The translations under genes were made by a program, and so were the position numbers. From a virus: a stretch of DNA of 35,037 nucleotides. The notes beneath the pieces were generated by a model. That model made no database searches and was not told the origin of the DNA. It saw only the letters and a program-made list of their open reading frames with translations. Positions 1-9,478 of the stretch are shown here, piece after piece (position 1 is the stretch's first letter; the number at the start of each line of letters is the position of its first letter). The DNA is taken from IMG/VR virus record IMGVR_UViG_3300034018_000748, positions 1-35,037 of that record. One strand, given 5' to 3'.

Positions 1-127
1 GCAGACGTTAATTTATATAAGCAAATGGATTGGTCAATGGATCAACCCTAAACAAATAACGGCACGTGAATATTTTAATTTGTTAAAGGAGTATGGCAAA
101 GCAAATAAAGGCAACTGATATATTTGA
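1..127. repeat. Direct terminal repeat (contig circularisation overlap)
   Basis: Bases 1-127 are identical to 34911-35037. The stretch contains the last codons of the tail assembly gene that ends at 118 (complete copy 34615-35028) and the first codons of the tape measure gene starting at 93. A 127-base exact overlap equals a common maximum assembler k-mer, so I read it as an artefact of a circular or circularly permuted molecule rather than a phage terminal repeat. The gene ending at 118 is not a separate gene. Confidence 0.95.
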
Positions 128-3100
128 GAGCGAGGATATATTTCGCGGTATAAGACAATCAGCAGAACAAGCAATTGATACGCTTGGTAAGTTTAAATTA
201 GAACTTAAACAAACGGCTGACGAGTTAAAAAAGACTATTGGCGGCGCAACTGTTGGCGATACTAAATCCATTAACGAATTAATAACGGCTACACAAAAGG
301 CAAATGACGTAAAGGAAAAGACTATTAAGATTGACCAAGAACAGGAAAAACTACGCAAATTAGCCATTCAATCTGAACGTGAAGAACTAAAACTAAAAAA
401 GGATTTAGAAAACCAAGCCATACGCGAACAAAAAACAAAGGATAAAGAACTCAAACAAGCGCAACAACAAGAAAGTATTTACGCGCAAACATCCAAAAGG
501 CTTAACGATTTACGCAAAGCATACAAAGATTTGGCTATTCAAAACCGTGAAAACACGGCTGAAGGTCAAAAGTTAATCGCAGAAATTACCGAATTAGATA
601 CTAAACTAAAAAAGGTTGATGCAACGGTTGGACAACATCAACGCAACGTAGGGAATTACGAAGGTGCTACAATGTCATTACGCGCTGAATTAAGGATGCT
701 AACGCAAGAACTTGCTAATATGGACACGGCAGATCCTCGCTTTGCATCAATGGCACAAAGAGCAGGTGAATTACGTGATTCAATGCAAGATGCACAGGGT
801 GTAATTAAAGCAACTGCTGGTACTGCTGTTGAGAATTTAGCCGGTTCAATGGTTCGTGTTGGTCAGGTAGGTGTAGCGGCATTTCAGGGTGTTCAATCTG
901 CAATGGTATTGGCTGGTGTAGAGAATGAGCAACTAATGAAAGCGATGGTACAATTACAAGCTGTTGCTGGTTTATCAGATGCACTTCAGACTCTTGGTGG
1001 TTTAGGTGATATGCTTACTGAGATACGTGCTGGATTTACTGCGGCTGCTCAAAAACTTGGAATTTTAGTTGTTGTAAAAGAGGCTGATGTTGTGGCAACA
1101 AATGCACAAACAACGGCAACGGTAGCGCAAGAAGCGGCAACAGAAGGTGCGGCAGTGGCTACGGGTGTACTTGGTAAATCAATGAAAGCATTACCTATCA
1201 TTGCAATTGTAGCGGCTTTAGCATCACTTGTTTATATGGTTTACGATTACATTAGTTCATCATCTAAAGCTGAAGAGGCAACAAAGAAACGTGCTGAAGC
1301 TGAACGTAGAGCCAATGAAGAAACTAAAAAAGCAACTGAATTTGTAGCCAAAGAATCGAGTGAATTTGTAGGATTAATTATGCAATTAAAATCTACCAAT
1401 GAAGGCAGTAAAGAACGAACCAAATTAATGAATCAAATCAATTCACAATATGGTACAACGCTTAAAAATTTAAAAAATGAAACCGCATTTCAAGCGCAAT
1501 TAAATCAAGCGGTTGCCGATTACATTGAATATTCAAAAGCCAAATTTAAATTTCAACAGTATGATGATGCAAGGGAACGAAATTTAGCATTACAACAAAA
1601 AGCAACTATTAATTACAATAAAGAACTTGCAAGTTTAAATAAGGAATTACTTTCACCTGATGCACAAAGAGCATATAACAAAGCATTAAAAGAGGGAGTA
1701 ATTGATGCGCAATTTTTAAATGAACAATATCGAGATCGTAATATTCAAGAATCTTTAGAATATAAACGCTTAGTTCAACTAAAGAAAACGCACGATGATT
1801 ACAATAATACCATTTCAGATGCTAACAAGCGATTAGAAAACTACGGTTTACAACAGTTGAAATTAAAAGATGTTACAGGTAAGTACAATGTAACAGCCAA
1901 AGAATCAAACGACACAAAAAAAGAAACAATAAAAATTAATGAAGACCTTAAAAAATCACTTGAGGATTTACAAAAGCAATTTCAAAGTGATACATTTACA
2001 CAACAAGCCTTATTGGTAATTGAACGTGAACGAACGGCACAAAGGTTAAAAGATGAATTTAAGGTTTCAACCGATTTAAAAAATAGAGATGCGCAATTGA
2101 AAGAAGCATTGCTTTTAAATGAGCAAGAATACCAACGTAAATTAAAAGCATTAAATGAGGCTAATGATATAGTAAAGGCTGAAACAGATGTTAATAAATT
2201 ACGTTTACAAATAGCCAACGCATCAGGTTTACAATTGATTGCCTTGCGTGTACAATTACGCGAGGCTGAATTAAATCTTTTAAAGCAACAAGAAGAAAAC
2301 GAATTGTTAAATGCTGGTAATAATGCAGATTTAAAGCTAAAGATTGAAAGTGATTACGCTATAAAACGTCAACAGATCAATGAGGAATATGCTTTTAAAT
2401 CTATTGAAGAAGAAAATAAAACAGAAGAAAAGCGAATCGAAATTCAAAAATTATCAGCAGAAAAGCGTAATGAATGGGCGAAGTTCGCAACTGATTATTT
2501 TATTAAAATGTCAGATGAACGCATTGCACAACTTGACAAAGAAATAGCGGCGGCAGAAAAGCAACAAGATACACTTAGAGAATTAGCCGCAAACGGCAAT
2601 ATTAACGCGCGTGAGTCACTTGCAGAGAACCAGCGTATAATTGATGAGGCTAACCGCAAAAAGGAGCAACAGGAACGCCGTAAACAAATGATCGAGTTGG
2701 TAAGTGGTGTTTACCAAACGTATAACCAAAAGGTCGCTGCAAACGCCAAGAATCCACTAATGGAAACGATACGCGACACGGTGCTATTGCAACAATTCGC
2801 CAATACATTACTTGGGAATATGCCTACGTTCTTTGATGGTACAGAAAACACGGGTAAACATGGCGAGGGTGTTGATGGTAAAGGAGGGTTTCATGCGATT
2901 TTGCACCCTAACGAACGTGTTGTACCTAAGTCACTAAACGAAAAGATCGGTTCTTTAAGTAATGAACAGTTGGCTAAGGTAGCGCAAGAATACCAAAACG
3001 GTAAATTGATCACAGGCACACAACCAATGAGCGCAATTGACTTATCTTTGTTGGTGAACGAGATGAAAGATTTAAAAGATGTGATCAGAAATAAGCCTGA

Positions 3101-3206
3101 AACCAATATTGAGTTAGGTGAAATAACATCGAGTGTTATGGAGATCGTAAAAACTACCAAACAAGGCAATACATTGAAGACTAACCGATTCAAAATCCGT
3201 AAATAA
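93..3206 (+). CDS. Tail tape measure protein
   Basis: This 1037-aa protein is the longest in the window and lies downstream of the tail tube and tail assembly genes across the circular joint, the usual place for a tape measure. It is rich in Lys, Glu, Gln and Ala heptad-like helix (roughly residues 1-200, 390-500 and 600-860) and has one hydrophobic segment near residues 366-388 (LPIIAIVAALASLVYMVYDY). Near the C-terminus it has the GFHAILHPNERVVPKS stretch seen in many tape measure proteins. Family knowledge says it spans the tail lumen and sets tail length; at about 0.15 nm per residue it suggests a tail near 150 nm. Its ATG overlaps the end of the preceding gene by 26 bases. Confidence 0.9.
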   Translation: MAKQIKATDIFESEDIFRGIRQSAEQAIDTLGKFKLELKQTADELKKTIGGATVGDTKSINELITATQKANDVKEKTIKIDQEQEKLRKLAIQSEREELKLKKDLENQAIREQKTKDKELKQAQQQESIYAQTSKRLNDLRKAYKDLAIQNRENTAEGQKLIAEITELDTKLKKVDATVGQHQRNVGNYEGATMSLRAELRMLTQELANMDTADPRFASMAQRAGELRDSMQDAQGVIKATAGTAVENLAGSMVRVGQVGVAAFQGVQSAMVLAGVENEQLMKAMVQLQAVAGLSDALQTLGGLGDMLTEIRAGFTAAAQKLGILVVVKEADVVATNAQTTATVAQEAATEGAAVATGVLGKSMKALPIIAIVAALASLVYMVYDYISSSSKAEEATKKRAEAERRANEETKKATEFVAKESSEFVGLIMQLKSTNEGSKERTKLMNQINSQYGTTLKNLKNETAFQAQLNQAVADYIEYSKAKFKFQQYDDARERNLALQQKATINYNKELASLNKELLSPDAQRAYNKALKEGVIDAQFLNEQYRDRNIQESLEYKRLVQLKKTHDDYNNTISDANKRLENYGLQQLKLKDVTGKYNVTAKESNDTKKETIKINEDLKKSLEDLQKQFQSDTFTQQALLVIERERTAQRLKDEFKVSTDLKNRDAQLKEALLLNEQEYQRKLKALNEANDIVKAETDVNKLRLQIANASGLQLIALRVQLREAELNLLKQQEENELLNAGNNADLKLKIESDYAIKRQQINEEYAFKSIEEENKTEEKRIEIQKLSAEKRNEWAKFATDYFIKMSDERIAQLDKEIAAAEKQQDTLRELAANGNINARESLAENQRIIDEANRKKEQQERRKQMIELVSGVYQTYNQKVAANAKNPLMETIRDTVLLQQFANTLLGNMPTFFDGTENTGKHGEGVDGKGGFHAILHPNERVVPKSLNEKIGSLSNEQLAKVAQEYQNGKLITGTQPMSAIDLSLLVNEMKDLKDVIRNKPETNIELGEITSSVMEIVKTTKQGNTLKTNRFKIRK

Positions 3207-4927
3207 TGCGCCATTTCTTAAATGACATAGAGATTTCACCTCGTAATCGCGATTCGATTGGTGTTGTATCGGACTTTACAGGCAACCCGGAAGTACTTTC
3301 TTTGAATATTGACACGTTACAATTACCGCGTGAGGCTTATCAGATAGTAAAAGATCACATTGCAACTATTGGAGTGTTTGAAGGTATCCCTTACCGTGTT
3401 GAAATGAGTACAAATATCAGCCTTGATTACTATGTTGACCTTACCGATCCGGCTAATTCGTTTAGACTATACGATTGCGAGGTGAAAATTAAGCGGCGAA
3501 TGGCGTTAGATTCCTTTATGGACAATGCTAACGGCACAACCTTTGAATTAATGCTAAAAAAAGGCGTTGATTTTGATCGTTTTCTTGTTCCTTACATTAT
3601 CGTAAAAGATAACCAAGCGGAATTGGCAATCACTTTAGGTATATCGCTTTATGTAATGACTAAAGAGTTAATACAGGCGGTCAAAGATTTAGCCACAATG
3701 ATTGCGGATGGGGTGCAAGGATCGACACCTAATCCCGGCGTTCCACCTTCATTCCCTTTGGGCGCATTAATTGCATACATTTTAAAGATAGCAGCGCAAG
3801 TTATCTACATTGCCGCGTTGACTGTTGCATTGGTTGACCTTACAACGCAATTATTCGCGTTAATATTCCCTCCGGTTCGTAATTTAAGAGCGGCAAAGAT
3901 TCAGGAATTAATGAAAAAAGGGTGCGAGTATTTGGGCTATACATTCAAATCAACACTATTTAATCAATACCCTAACTACACAATCCTTCCTGTTCCGCTT
4001 ATTCCTAACCGTAAATCGTACTTTGATTTCTTACCTGAAGAACTTACACAACCATTCAACAAGGGTGTTCCATCAGCAAGTGATACTGTTAGTACATTAG
4101 GTTCGTTATTCACTACTTGTGAGCAGATGTTCAACGCAAAAACAATCGTGTATAATGGGCAAGTTAGATTTGAACGAAGGGATTACGGTCAGAATCAAGT
4201 TAACTTACAATTGCAACCAGCGTTAACTATTCAGCCTGATCGAGATGATCAATTTACTTACAACGTAGATGATATTTGGAAGCGTTACTATATACACTAT
4301 TCGTTAGATCAAAGCGACTCGCATACGTTAGATGAGATATACGATTTCGCACAGGCTGAATATTCAACCGAGCCTACTAACGTAGTCAATTATGATCTTG
4401 TTTCAATCAAAGGATTGAACGAAGTTGATATTCCTTTTGCACTTGGTCAGCGTAAAGCGAAGTTAAATTGGCTTGAAAAGTTAGCCAAAACATTCTTTGA
4501 ATTAGCGGATGAGGCAACAGCGTTATTCGGTGGCGGTACTAACTTTGCCGCAAAGATTGATGGTCGAGTTGGGGTGATGGTGATTAGTCAAAACGTGTTC
4601 ACGGTAACAAAATTACTTTATACATCAGCCGGTAGGCAGCAACAGAATTTTATGAATTACGTTAGTGCTGGATCGCTTTGGAATAAATTTCACTACATCG
4701 AACAGATCGCATTAAACGACTATATCATCAAAACAGATGCAAGGGTTAGAATTAAAGCATCGGATTTCGTAACTTTGTTAGATAATAACTACGTTGAAAT
4801 TGATGGAGTTAGTTGTGAGATTCTAAGGTTAGAATGGGTTGACGAAAAAACTCAAGCCGTAATAACCTACAAAGAGCCTAACAACTACGCTGATGGAAGG
4901 GTTTATACGTTAACGATTAACGACTAA
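3206..4927 (+). CDS. Tail tip / baseplate protein with a hydrophobic hairpin
   Basis: This 573-aa protein starts on a TAATG overlap with the tape measure stop. The N-terminal 180 residues are beta-rich (RHFLNDIEISPRNRDSIG). Residues about 185-223 form a long hydrophobic, Pro-bounded stretch that could be two membrane-length helices. The rest is again beta-rich. Its position immediately after the tape measure is that of distal tail or tail-hub proteins in siphophages, and the hydrophobic part may contact or cross a host membrane during DNA ejection. I do not recognise a named family. Virion role is inferred from position; the membrane role is speculative. Confidence 0.65.
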   Translation: MRHFLNDIEISPRNRDSIGVVSDFTGNPEVLSLNIDTLQLPREAYQIVKDHIATIGVFEGIPYRVEMSTNISLDYYVDLTDPANSFRLYDCEVKIKRRMALDSFMDNANGTTFELMLKKGVDFDRFLVPYIIVKDNQAELAITLGISLYVMTKELIQAVKDLATMIADGVQGSTPNPGVPPSFPLGALIAYILKIAAQVIYIAALTVALVDLTTQLFALIFPPVRNLRAAKIQELMKKGCEYLGYTFKSTLFNQYPNYTILPVPLIPNRKSYFDFLPEELTQPFNKGVPSASDTVSTLGSLFTTCEQMFNAKTIVYNGQVRFERRDYGQNQVNLQLQPALTIQPDRDDQFTYNVDDIWKRYYIHYSLDQSDSHTLDEIYDFAQAEYSTEPTNVVNYDLVSIKGLNEVDIPFALGQRKAKLNWLEKLAKTFFELADEATALFGGGTNFAAKIDGRVGVMVISQNVFTVTKLLYTSAGRQQQNFMNYVSAGSLWNKFHYIEQIALNDYIIKTDARVRIKASDFVTLLDNNYVEIDGVSCEILRLEWVDEKTQAVITYKEPNNYADGRVYTLTIND

Positions 4928-5145
4928 TGGAAAACACAAAAGAGATAGTTAAGCAAGTAAAAAAGAACCTTGACAAATTGCTCAAGCAAAATGATCAAAT
5001 TCTAAGCAACTTGCCTGATGAACACAAAGCAAAAGTACTACCTATACAGTTAGATATTCAAGCCGTAATGAGAGCCGCGAAAAGTGGTGACATGAATAAA
5101 ATAACAGAAATTTCAAAGAAATATGCCGATACAAATAACCAATAA
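4927..5145 (+). CDS. Small helical protein of the tail module
   Basis: This 72-aa charged protein (MENTKEIVKQVKKNLDKLLK) is almost entirely predicted helix and lacks membrane segments. It starts on a TAATG overlap with the upstream tail-tip gene and overlaps the downstream large baseplate gene by 23 bases, so it is probably co-translated with them. I do not recognise the family; a small assembly factor or coiled-coil linker is possible. Confidence 0.6.
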   Translation: MENTKEIVKQVKKNLDKLLKQNDQILSNLPDEHKAKVLPIQLDIQAVMRAAKSGDMNKITEISKKYADTNNQ

Positions 5146-7393
5146 AACGTACACTGATATATTCGGTAATTCACTTGGATTTTTTCAGGCAAACGCTGGT
5201 GATCAGGTTACGCTTAAATTGGAGGTTCAATCTTCAATAAGGTTATCCTCGCAGCAATCACCTTTTCAGTTGAATTTATCTGTTTATCCTTACGAGATTA
5301 CTTCGCCATCGGCAAGTTGGGTTGAGGAAGGTTTCAGGATTAATGACAATATTACAATAAGCATTTGGGATCCATATTCATCTATTCCTTTAAATAGTTA
5401 CGCGGCAACAATTGATTACATTGACGATAACGTAATTGGCGTTAACACTTTGTTGGGATGGTACAATGTTACGGATCAGCAATATGCAACTATACACGTA
5501 ACCGGTAGAGATCGCGATACGTTAGATGTGTTACTTAATCAGGTGTTAAACAGCACTGCGGGAACTGAATTTTCTTTAATAGATGGTGAGGTTACACGCT
5601 TTAAGTTTACCGGCATAAATACAACAACCGTAGGCACTACATTAACGGGTGCGCAAACGGGGTTGCAATCAGGACAATTTGAAGCAACGGCAACACTTGA
5701 AAGGTTAGCTAATCCAAACGCTTATGAACGCGCGTATGAGTTAGTAATTGATTTTATACAATCTGGTGTTTATTCGTCTACATGGTTTGAAACGTCTAAT
5801 TGTTTGAAATCATTTATTAAATTAGAATGGGCATCCCTTGCAAATGAGCCGTTTGGTAAAACAATAAAGGTATTCAACGATGCTGCGGATACTGGTTGGT
5901 TCGATCAGGCTTATAACACGCAAGTAATCAACGCAACACTTGTTCAGGGAATTGACTATTTAGATTACCAATTTCCAACGACAGGCGAGTTTGTGATTGA
6001 TTCGGCATCCAATGATTACGCTTTTGGATCGGCTTACATTTCCATTGATACGGCTTACTATAAGAACCGACCATTCAATCAAAGCCAAATCACAATGGCT
6101 ATACCATCAACTGAGTTTACAGTAGGTGTTCCAATTGCATCTGAGTTAAACGAATTTGGTGCTGGTTACACGTTGCAAATAAACAGCGTTGCAACAGTTG
6201 GAACGGTTCGAACGGTTAACTATACATTTACTCCGAATGCGGCTTTTAATACGTTCTTTGATGGCTTAGAATTAGGCAACAGAAACTTTTATGTATGGGC
6301 AAAATGGGGAACGGTAAACCTACTTTTATTCAGTGGTGAACTTGAAACAACACCGCCAATTGGTGGACTATTAACGCCTGTACGTGTAGATTTCTTTGAT
6401 CATTCAGAGCAATTAACTGAAGCGGTTAACAATGACGTTAACAATAGCGGAAATATTGAGGATGATTTTGGATTTAGTGGGATTTTTAGATTAGATGAAG
6501 GTGTTCAATACGAAAGCATGACAGCGCGTATAGAGGCACACAATACAGTTACAGAGGAATCATTTACGTTGAATCAAGTGTTCTTTGATTTTACAAGTGT
6601 TCCCTTTAATGGAACTCAACACTTACTTAACCTAACTATTCCTGTACAAAGCCAATTACCAACGACATCGGTTAAACGTGATGCGTCTTTGTTTCTATTG
6701 CCTTCCGCAGATATAACGGGTGAGTATGGAATTAATTTGTATTTTCCATTCTTATATCGTTGGGAATATTGGTTACCGCAAAATAATGCCGATGCTGATT
6801 TTTACCCTAACGACCAAACAAAGAACTGGTATCCATACGGTAACACAGGCGATTGGACAGTTCGACTATACGTTCAGTTAATCAAAGATGGATTAGCCTA
6901 CATTTACGACAATGCCGTAACTATAAATAACTATGATTCTGATCCTGAAATAGATCAAGAAATCGAACTTTACCGCGTATCAACAGGGCAAAATGTTCAG
7001 GTAGTAATTGATGGTGAACAACATCGAGTTGTGGCAACGCACACGCTTACAGATGGAAGTGGATGGAATCCATTGGAAACATGGGGAATGATAACGGTTG
7101 AGCCTACAGAATCATCACCGCGTTACATAGTGTCTACGGTTGTACCTTACGATTACAATCCAAGCAATCCACTAAGTCCAATTTCAGGGTTATTAGTTAA
7201 CATAACTTACCCGGCGCCAGAGGTTGCTGTAATGGAATGTTATTTTGATCCGACAATTATGGACTTGAGTAACGGTGTAAAATTCACAACAAAGATCAAA
7301 GGATGCGCAAGTGAGGAATTCTTAACACAAAAAATAACCACTGACAACGTAGTAAAAGAAACAACCTACGGTGAAACAAAACAAATATCTTAA
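5123..7393 (+). CDS. Large baseplate/tail structural protein
   Basis: This 756-aa protein is acidic, rich in Thr, Asn, Tyr and aromatic residues, and appears to be almost all beta strand, as in virion baseplate or tail-tip proteins. There is no signal peptide or TM segment. The C-terminal 60 residues contain two cysteines (MECYFDP and KGCASEEF). It sits between the tail-hub candidate and the receptor-binding genes, so a structural platform that carries the fibres is the natural guess. No enzymatic motif is visible and I cannot assign a named family. Confidence 0.6.
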   Translation: MPIQITNKTYTDIFGNSLGFFQANAGDQVTLKLEVQSSIRLSSQQSPFQLNLSVYPYEITSPSASWVEEGFRINDNITISIWDPYSSIPLNSYAATIDYIDDNVIGVNTLLGWYNVTDQQYATIHVTGRDRDTLDVLLNQVLNSTAGTEFSLIDGEVTRFKFTGINTTTVGTTLTGAQTGLQSGQFEATATLERLANPNAYERAYELVIDFIQSGVYSSTWFETSNCLKSFIKLEWASLANEPFGKTIKVFNDAADTGWFDQAYNTQVINATLVQGIDYLDYQFPTTGEFVIDSASNDYAFGSAYISIDTAYYKNRPFNQSQITMAIPSTEFTVGVPIASELNEFGAGYTLQINSVATVGTVRTVNYTFTPNAAFNTFFDGLELGNRNFYVWAKWGTVNLLLFSGELETTPPIGGLLTPVRVDFFDHSEQLTEAVNNDVNNSGNIEDDFGFSGIFRLDEGVQYESMTARIEAHNTVTEESFTLNQVFFDFTSVPFNGTQHLLNLTIPVQSQLPTTSVKRDASLFLLPSADITGEYGINLYFPFLYRWEYWLPQNNADADFYPNDQTKNWYPYGNTGDWTVRLYVQLIKDGLAYIYDNAVTINNYDSDPEIDQEIELYRVSTGQNVQVVIDGEQHRVVATHTLTDGSGWNPLETWGMITVEPTESSPRYIVSTVVPYDYNPSNPLSPISGLLVNITYPAPEVAVMECYFDPTIMDLSNGVKFTTKIKGCASEEFLTQKITTDNVVKETTYGETKQIS

Positions 7394-7395
7394 TT

Positions 7396-8046
7396 ATGGG
7401 AATCAAAATACACAATTATCCAACAGAAAGCACAACGTTTAACAGTGAAGATTATTACGATATAGATGCGTATATTTCGCCGGGTGTTTATGAAAGCAAG
7501 AAACAAAAAGGTAACGTATTCTTAAATCAGTTTTCACGCGGTTTATTTGCGCAAACAGGCAATTCAACACCGGTTACTGCAACAACAACAGCGGCAACAA
7601 TAATCGATGGTGGCGTTGGTACGTTAACTGTACCGGCTGGAGCATTTAAAGTAGGTGATTCTTTTCGCGTTGACATGGGTGGATTGATCACAGCAAAGAA
7701 CAACGATACATTAACTATTACATTGCGAAGTGGTGCGGTTATTTTAGCCACATCACCGGCAATGGTTATGCCTACAATTTCAACGCCACAAGTGTGGCAC
7801 ATGGCTGTAAACTTTACTGTTCGCGCAATTGGTGCGGCGGGTACGGCTGAGCTTGTTACACTTGCACAATTTCACATTTTAAAAGTTGCATCCGGAACGC
7901 AAGAAGGATTCGCTTGGAATCAAGTAAACAACACAACATTCAGTACAACAACATCCAACACGTTAGATATACAGGCGCAATGGAGTTCAAACAGTGCATT
8001 GAATTCTATTTATTCGGATATTTGCGTATTAAATAAGATATACTAA
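7396..8046 (+). CDS. Jelly-roll-like tail tip / receptor-binding protein
   Basis: This 216-aa protein has an N-terminal linker (about 1-50) and a C-terminal beta domain with the pattern GVGTLTVPAGAFKVGDSF, then a Gly-rich strand, LTITLRSG, a cluster around VNFTVRAIG and a final NTLDIQAQWSS. I recognise this arrangement from phage and algal-virus tail/fibre head domains of jelly-roll type that trimerise. Two bases after the stop comes the next gene. It probably forms a surface-exposed knob, and is one of three receptor-binding candidates here. The evidence is pattern recognition, not alignment. Confidence 0.65.
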   Translation: MGIKIHNYPTESTTFNSEDYYDIDAYISPGVYESKKQKGNVFLNQFSRGLFAQTGNSTPVTATTTAATIIDGGVGTLTVPAGAFKVGDSFRVDMGGLITAKNNDTLTITLRSGAVILATSPAMVMPTISTPQVWHMAVNFTVRAIGAAGTAELVTLAQFHILKVASGTQEGFAWNQVNNTTFSTTTSNTLDIQAQWSSNSALNSIYSDICVLNKIY

Positions 8047-8047
8047 T

Positions 8048-9478
8048 ATGTGTGATTGCATAAATATTACGTTCCAATTAGCTGGTTCAGATGTTACACA
8101 AACCATTCAAGCCAACGCAAACGGTACATTTGGAGGTTTCAACACGTATGAATTCACCTTTGATGGAGTTACATATTCCATTTGGAATGATGGCTCTTGG
8201 GAGGTTTCAACAGATGGTGTTGAAGGAACTGAATTAGTTACCTTTTGGGAATCATCTGATGAATGTCCAACCGCATCAATGCCTGATTGGGTTGATCAGG
8301 GTTACTTTGATACGTTTATAACTGCGCCATGTAGTTATTGTACTTGTGTTAGAGTTGAGTGGACAGATGAAGATGGAACGCAGTATTTTAGTGCAAATAT
8401 AGCCGGTATATTGAACGGATTTTACTACTATTCATTTGTCTACCTTACAAATAGTTATTTCATTTCATACAGTGAAGAGGATTCATGTTGGTATCTGACA
8501 CAAGATAGCATTGAAGGTGAGAAATTTGCGCGTTTAATACTTGACAGTCCTTGTCCATTATCGGCGGCTTGGGAATCTATTTTTATAGGCGTTACAATAG
8601 TTACTCGACAATGTGTATGTTCACACCGTGAGGATCGTATTTTTCGGCAGTATGAAGTGGTTAAATTACCTGATACATTTGTTGAACAAAACAGAGGTTT
8701 AAAAGATTGCTGTTGTTCGTACTATGTGCTTGGATCACCCGATCAGGAAACTTGGAAAAAAGACCAAACAAGCGCATGGATTAAACTTTCAGATCTTGGT
8801 GATTCTTACGAATTCGAACTATTAAAAAATGGATTACCAACCACATACATTTGTCCTAACTATTCGTTCATAAATGAGCCAAATGCGTTCTATACAACCG
8901 TTGAATGGTCAGATGTTCTTGCATCTGATGGTGTTGGATGCTATACATTGAGAGTTCGTTTCATTATTTCAGGCGTTGAGGGCGAGTTTATATGGGGTAA
9001 ATATGATCTAAAGCCTTACACTATTCAAAACGCTCTTAAAACGGCTCGTATTAAGGCTATATTTAACGGTTACCATGAGGTCGATCAAATAGATTTCACC
9101 GCATCAAATGTTGAAAGTACACATCGATTCTTTGGTTACATCGGAAATCGACAGCCGAACACTGAAATAGACAATATAATTTACGACAATCGCGAAATGA
9201 AGCGCGTAATACGTGAGAATCTAAACGATTACGAGATTATTACAGAGCCATCTGATGAGTGTATCATTAGACCAATGGTTGAATTGTACCTTTTGAGTGA
9301 AAATCAGTTGTTCATTTCGGATTACAACGCGCATAATCACAGTTACAGATACCTTGACTTGCCAGTGATCGTATCAGAAAGCGCACAAATCGAGTATAAA
9401 GATCTTTCACGCAAGGCAACACTAACGTGTAAGGTAAGCGACAAGTTTAAATCAAACAGAACGTATTACAATGGATAA
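8048..9478 (+). CDS. Tail protein with tandem Cys-bracketed beta repeats
   Basis: This 476-aa protein begins with two similar units of about 85-95 residues: one opens with CDCINITFQL, the other with CTCVRVEW (near residue 98). Both contain a YxFxF or YSFVY strand, a Ser-Trp or Cys-Trp strand, an (V/I)EG(T/E) turn and end in CP. The C-terminal half (about 190-476) has CVC and CCC clusters and a beta-rich body. It ends 8 bases inside the first fibre gene, so it is probably the adaptor or baseplate component carrying the fibres. I do not recognise a named family. The repeat is visible in the sequence; function is inferred. Confidence 0.55.
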   Translation: MCDCINITFQLAGSDVTQTIQANANGTFGGFNTYEFTFDGVTYSIWNDGSWEVSTDGVEGTELVTFWESSDECPTASMPDWVDQGYFDTFITAPCSYCTCVRVEWTDEDGTQYFSANIAGILNGFYYYSFVYLTNSYFISYSEEDSCWYLTQDSIEGEKFARLILDSPCPLSAAWESIFIGVTIVTRQCVCSHREDRIFRQYEVVKLPDTFVEQNRGLKDCCCSYYVLGSPDQETWKKDQTSAWIKLSDLGDSYEFELLKNGLPTTYICPNYSFINEPNAFYTTVEWSDVLASDGVGCYTLRVRFIISGVEGEFIWGKYDLKPYTIQNALKTARIKAIFNGYHEVDQIDFTASNVESTHRFFGYIGNRQPNTEIDNIIYDNREMKRVIRENLNDYEIITEPSDECIIRPMVELYLLSENQLFISDYNAHNHSYRYLDLPVIVSESAQIEYKDLSRKATLTCKVSDKFKSNRTYYNG

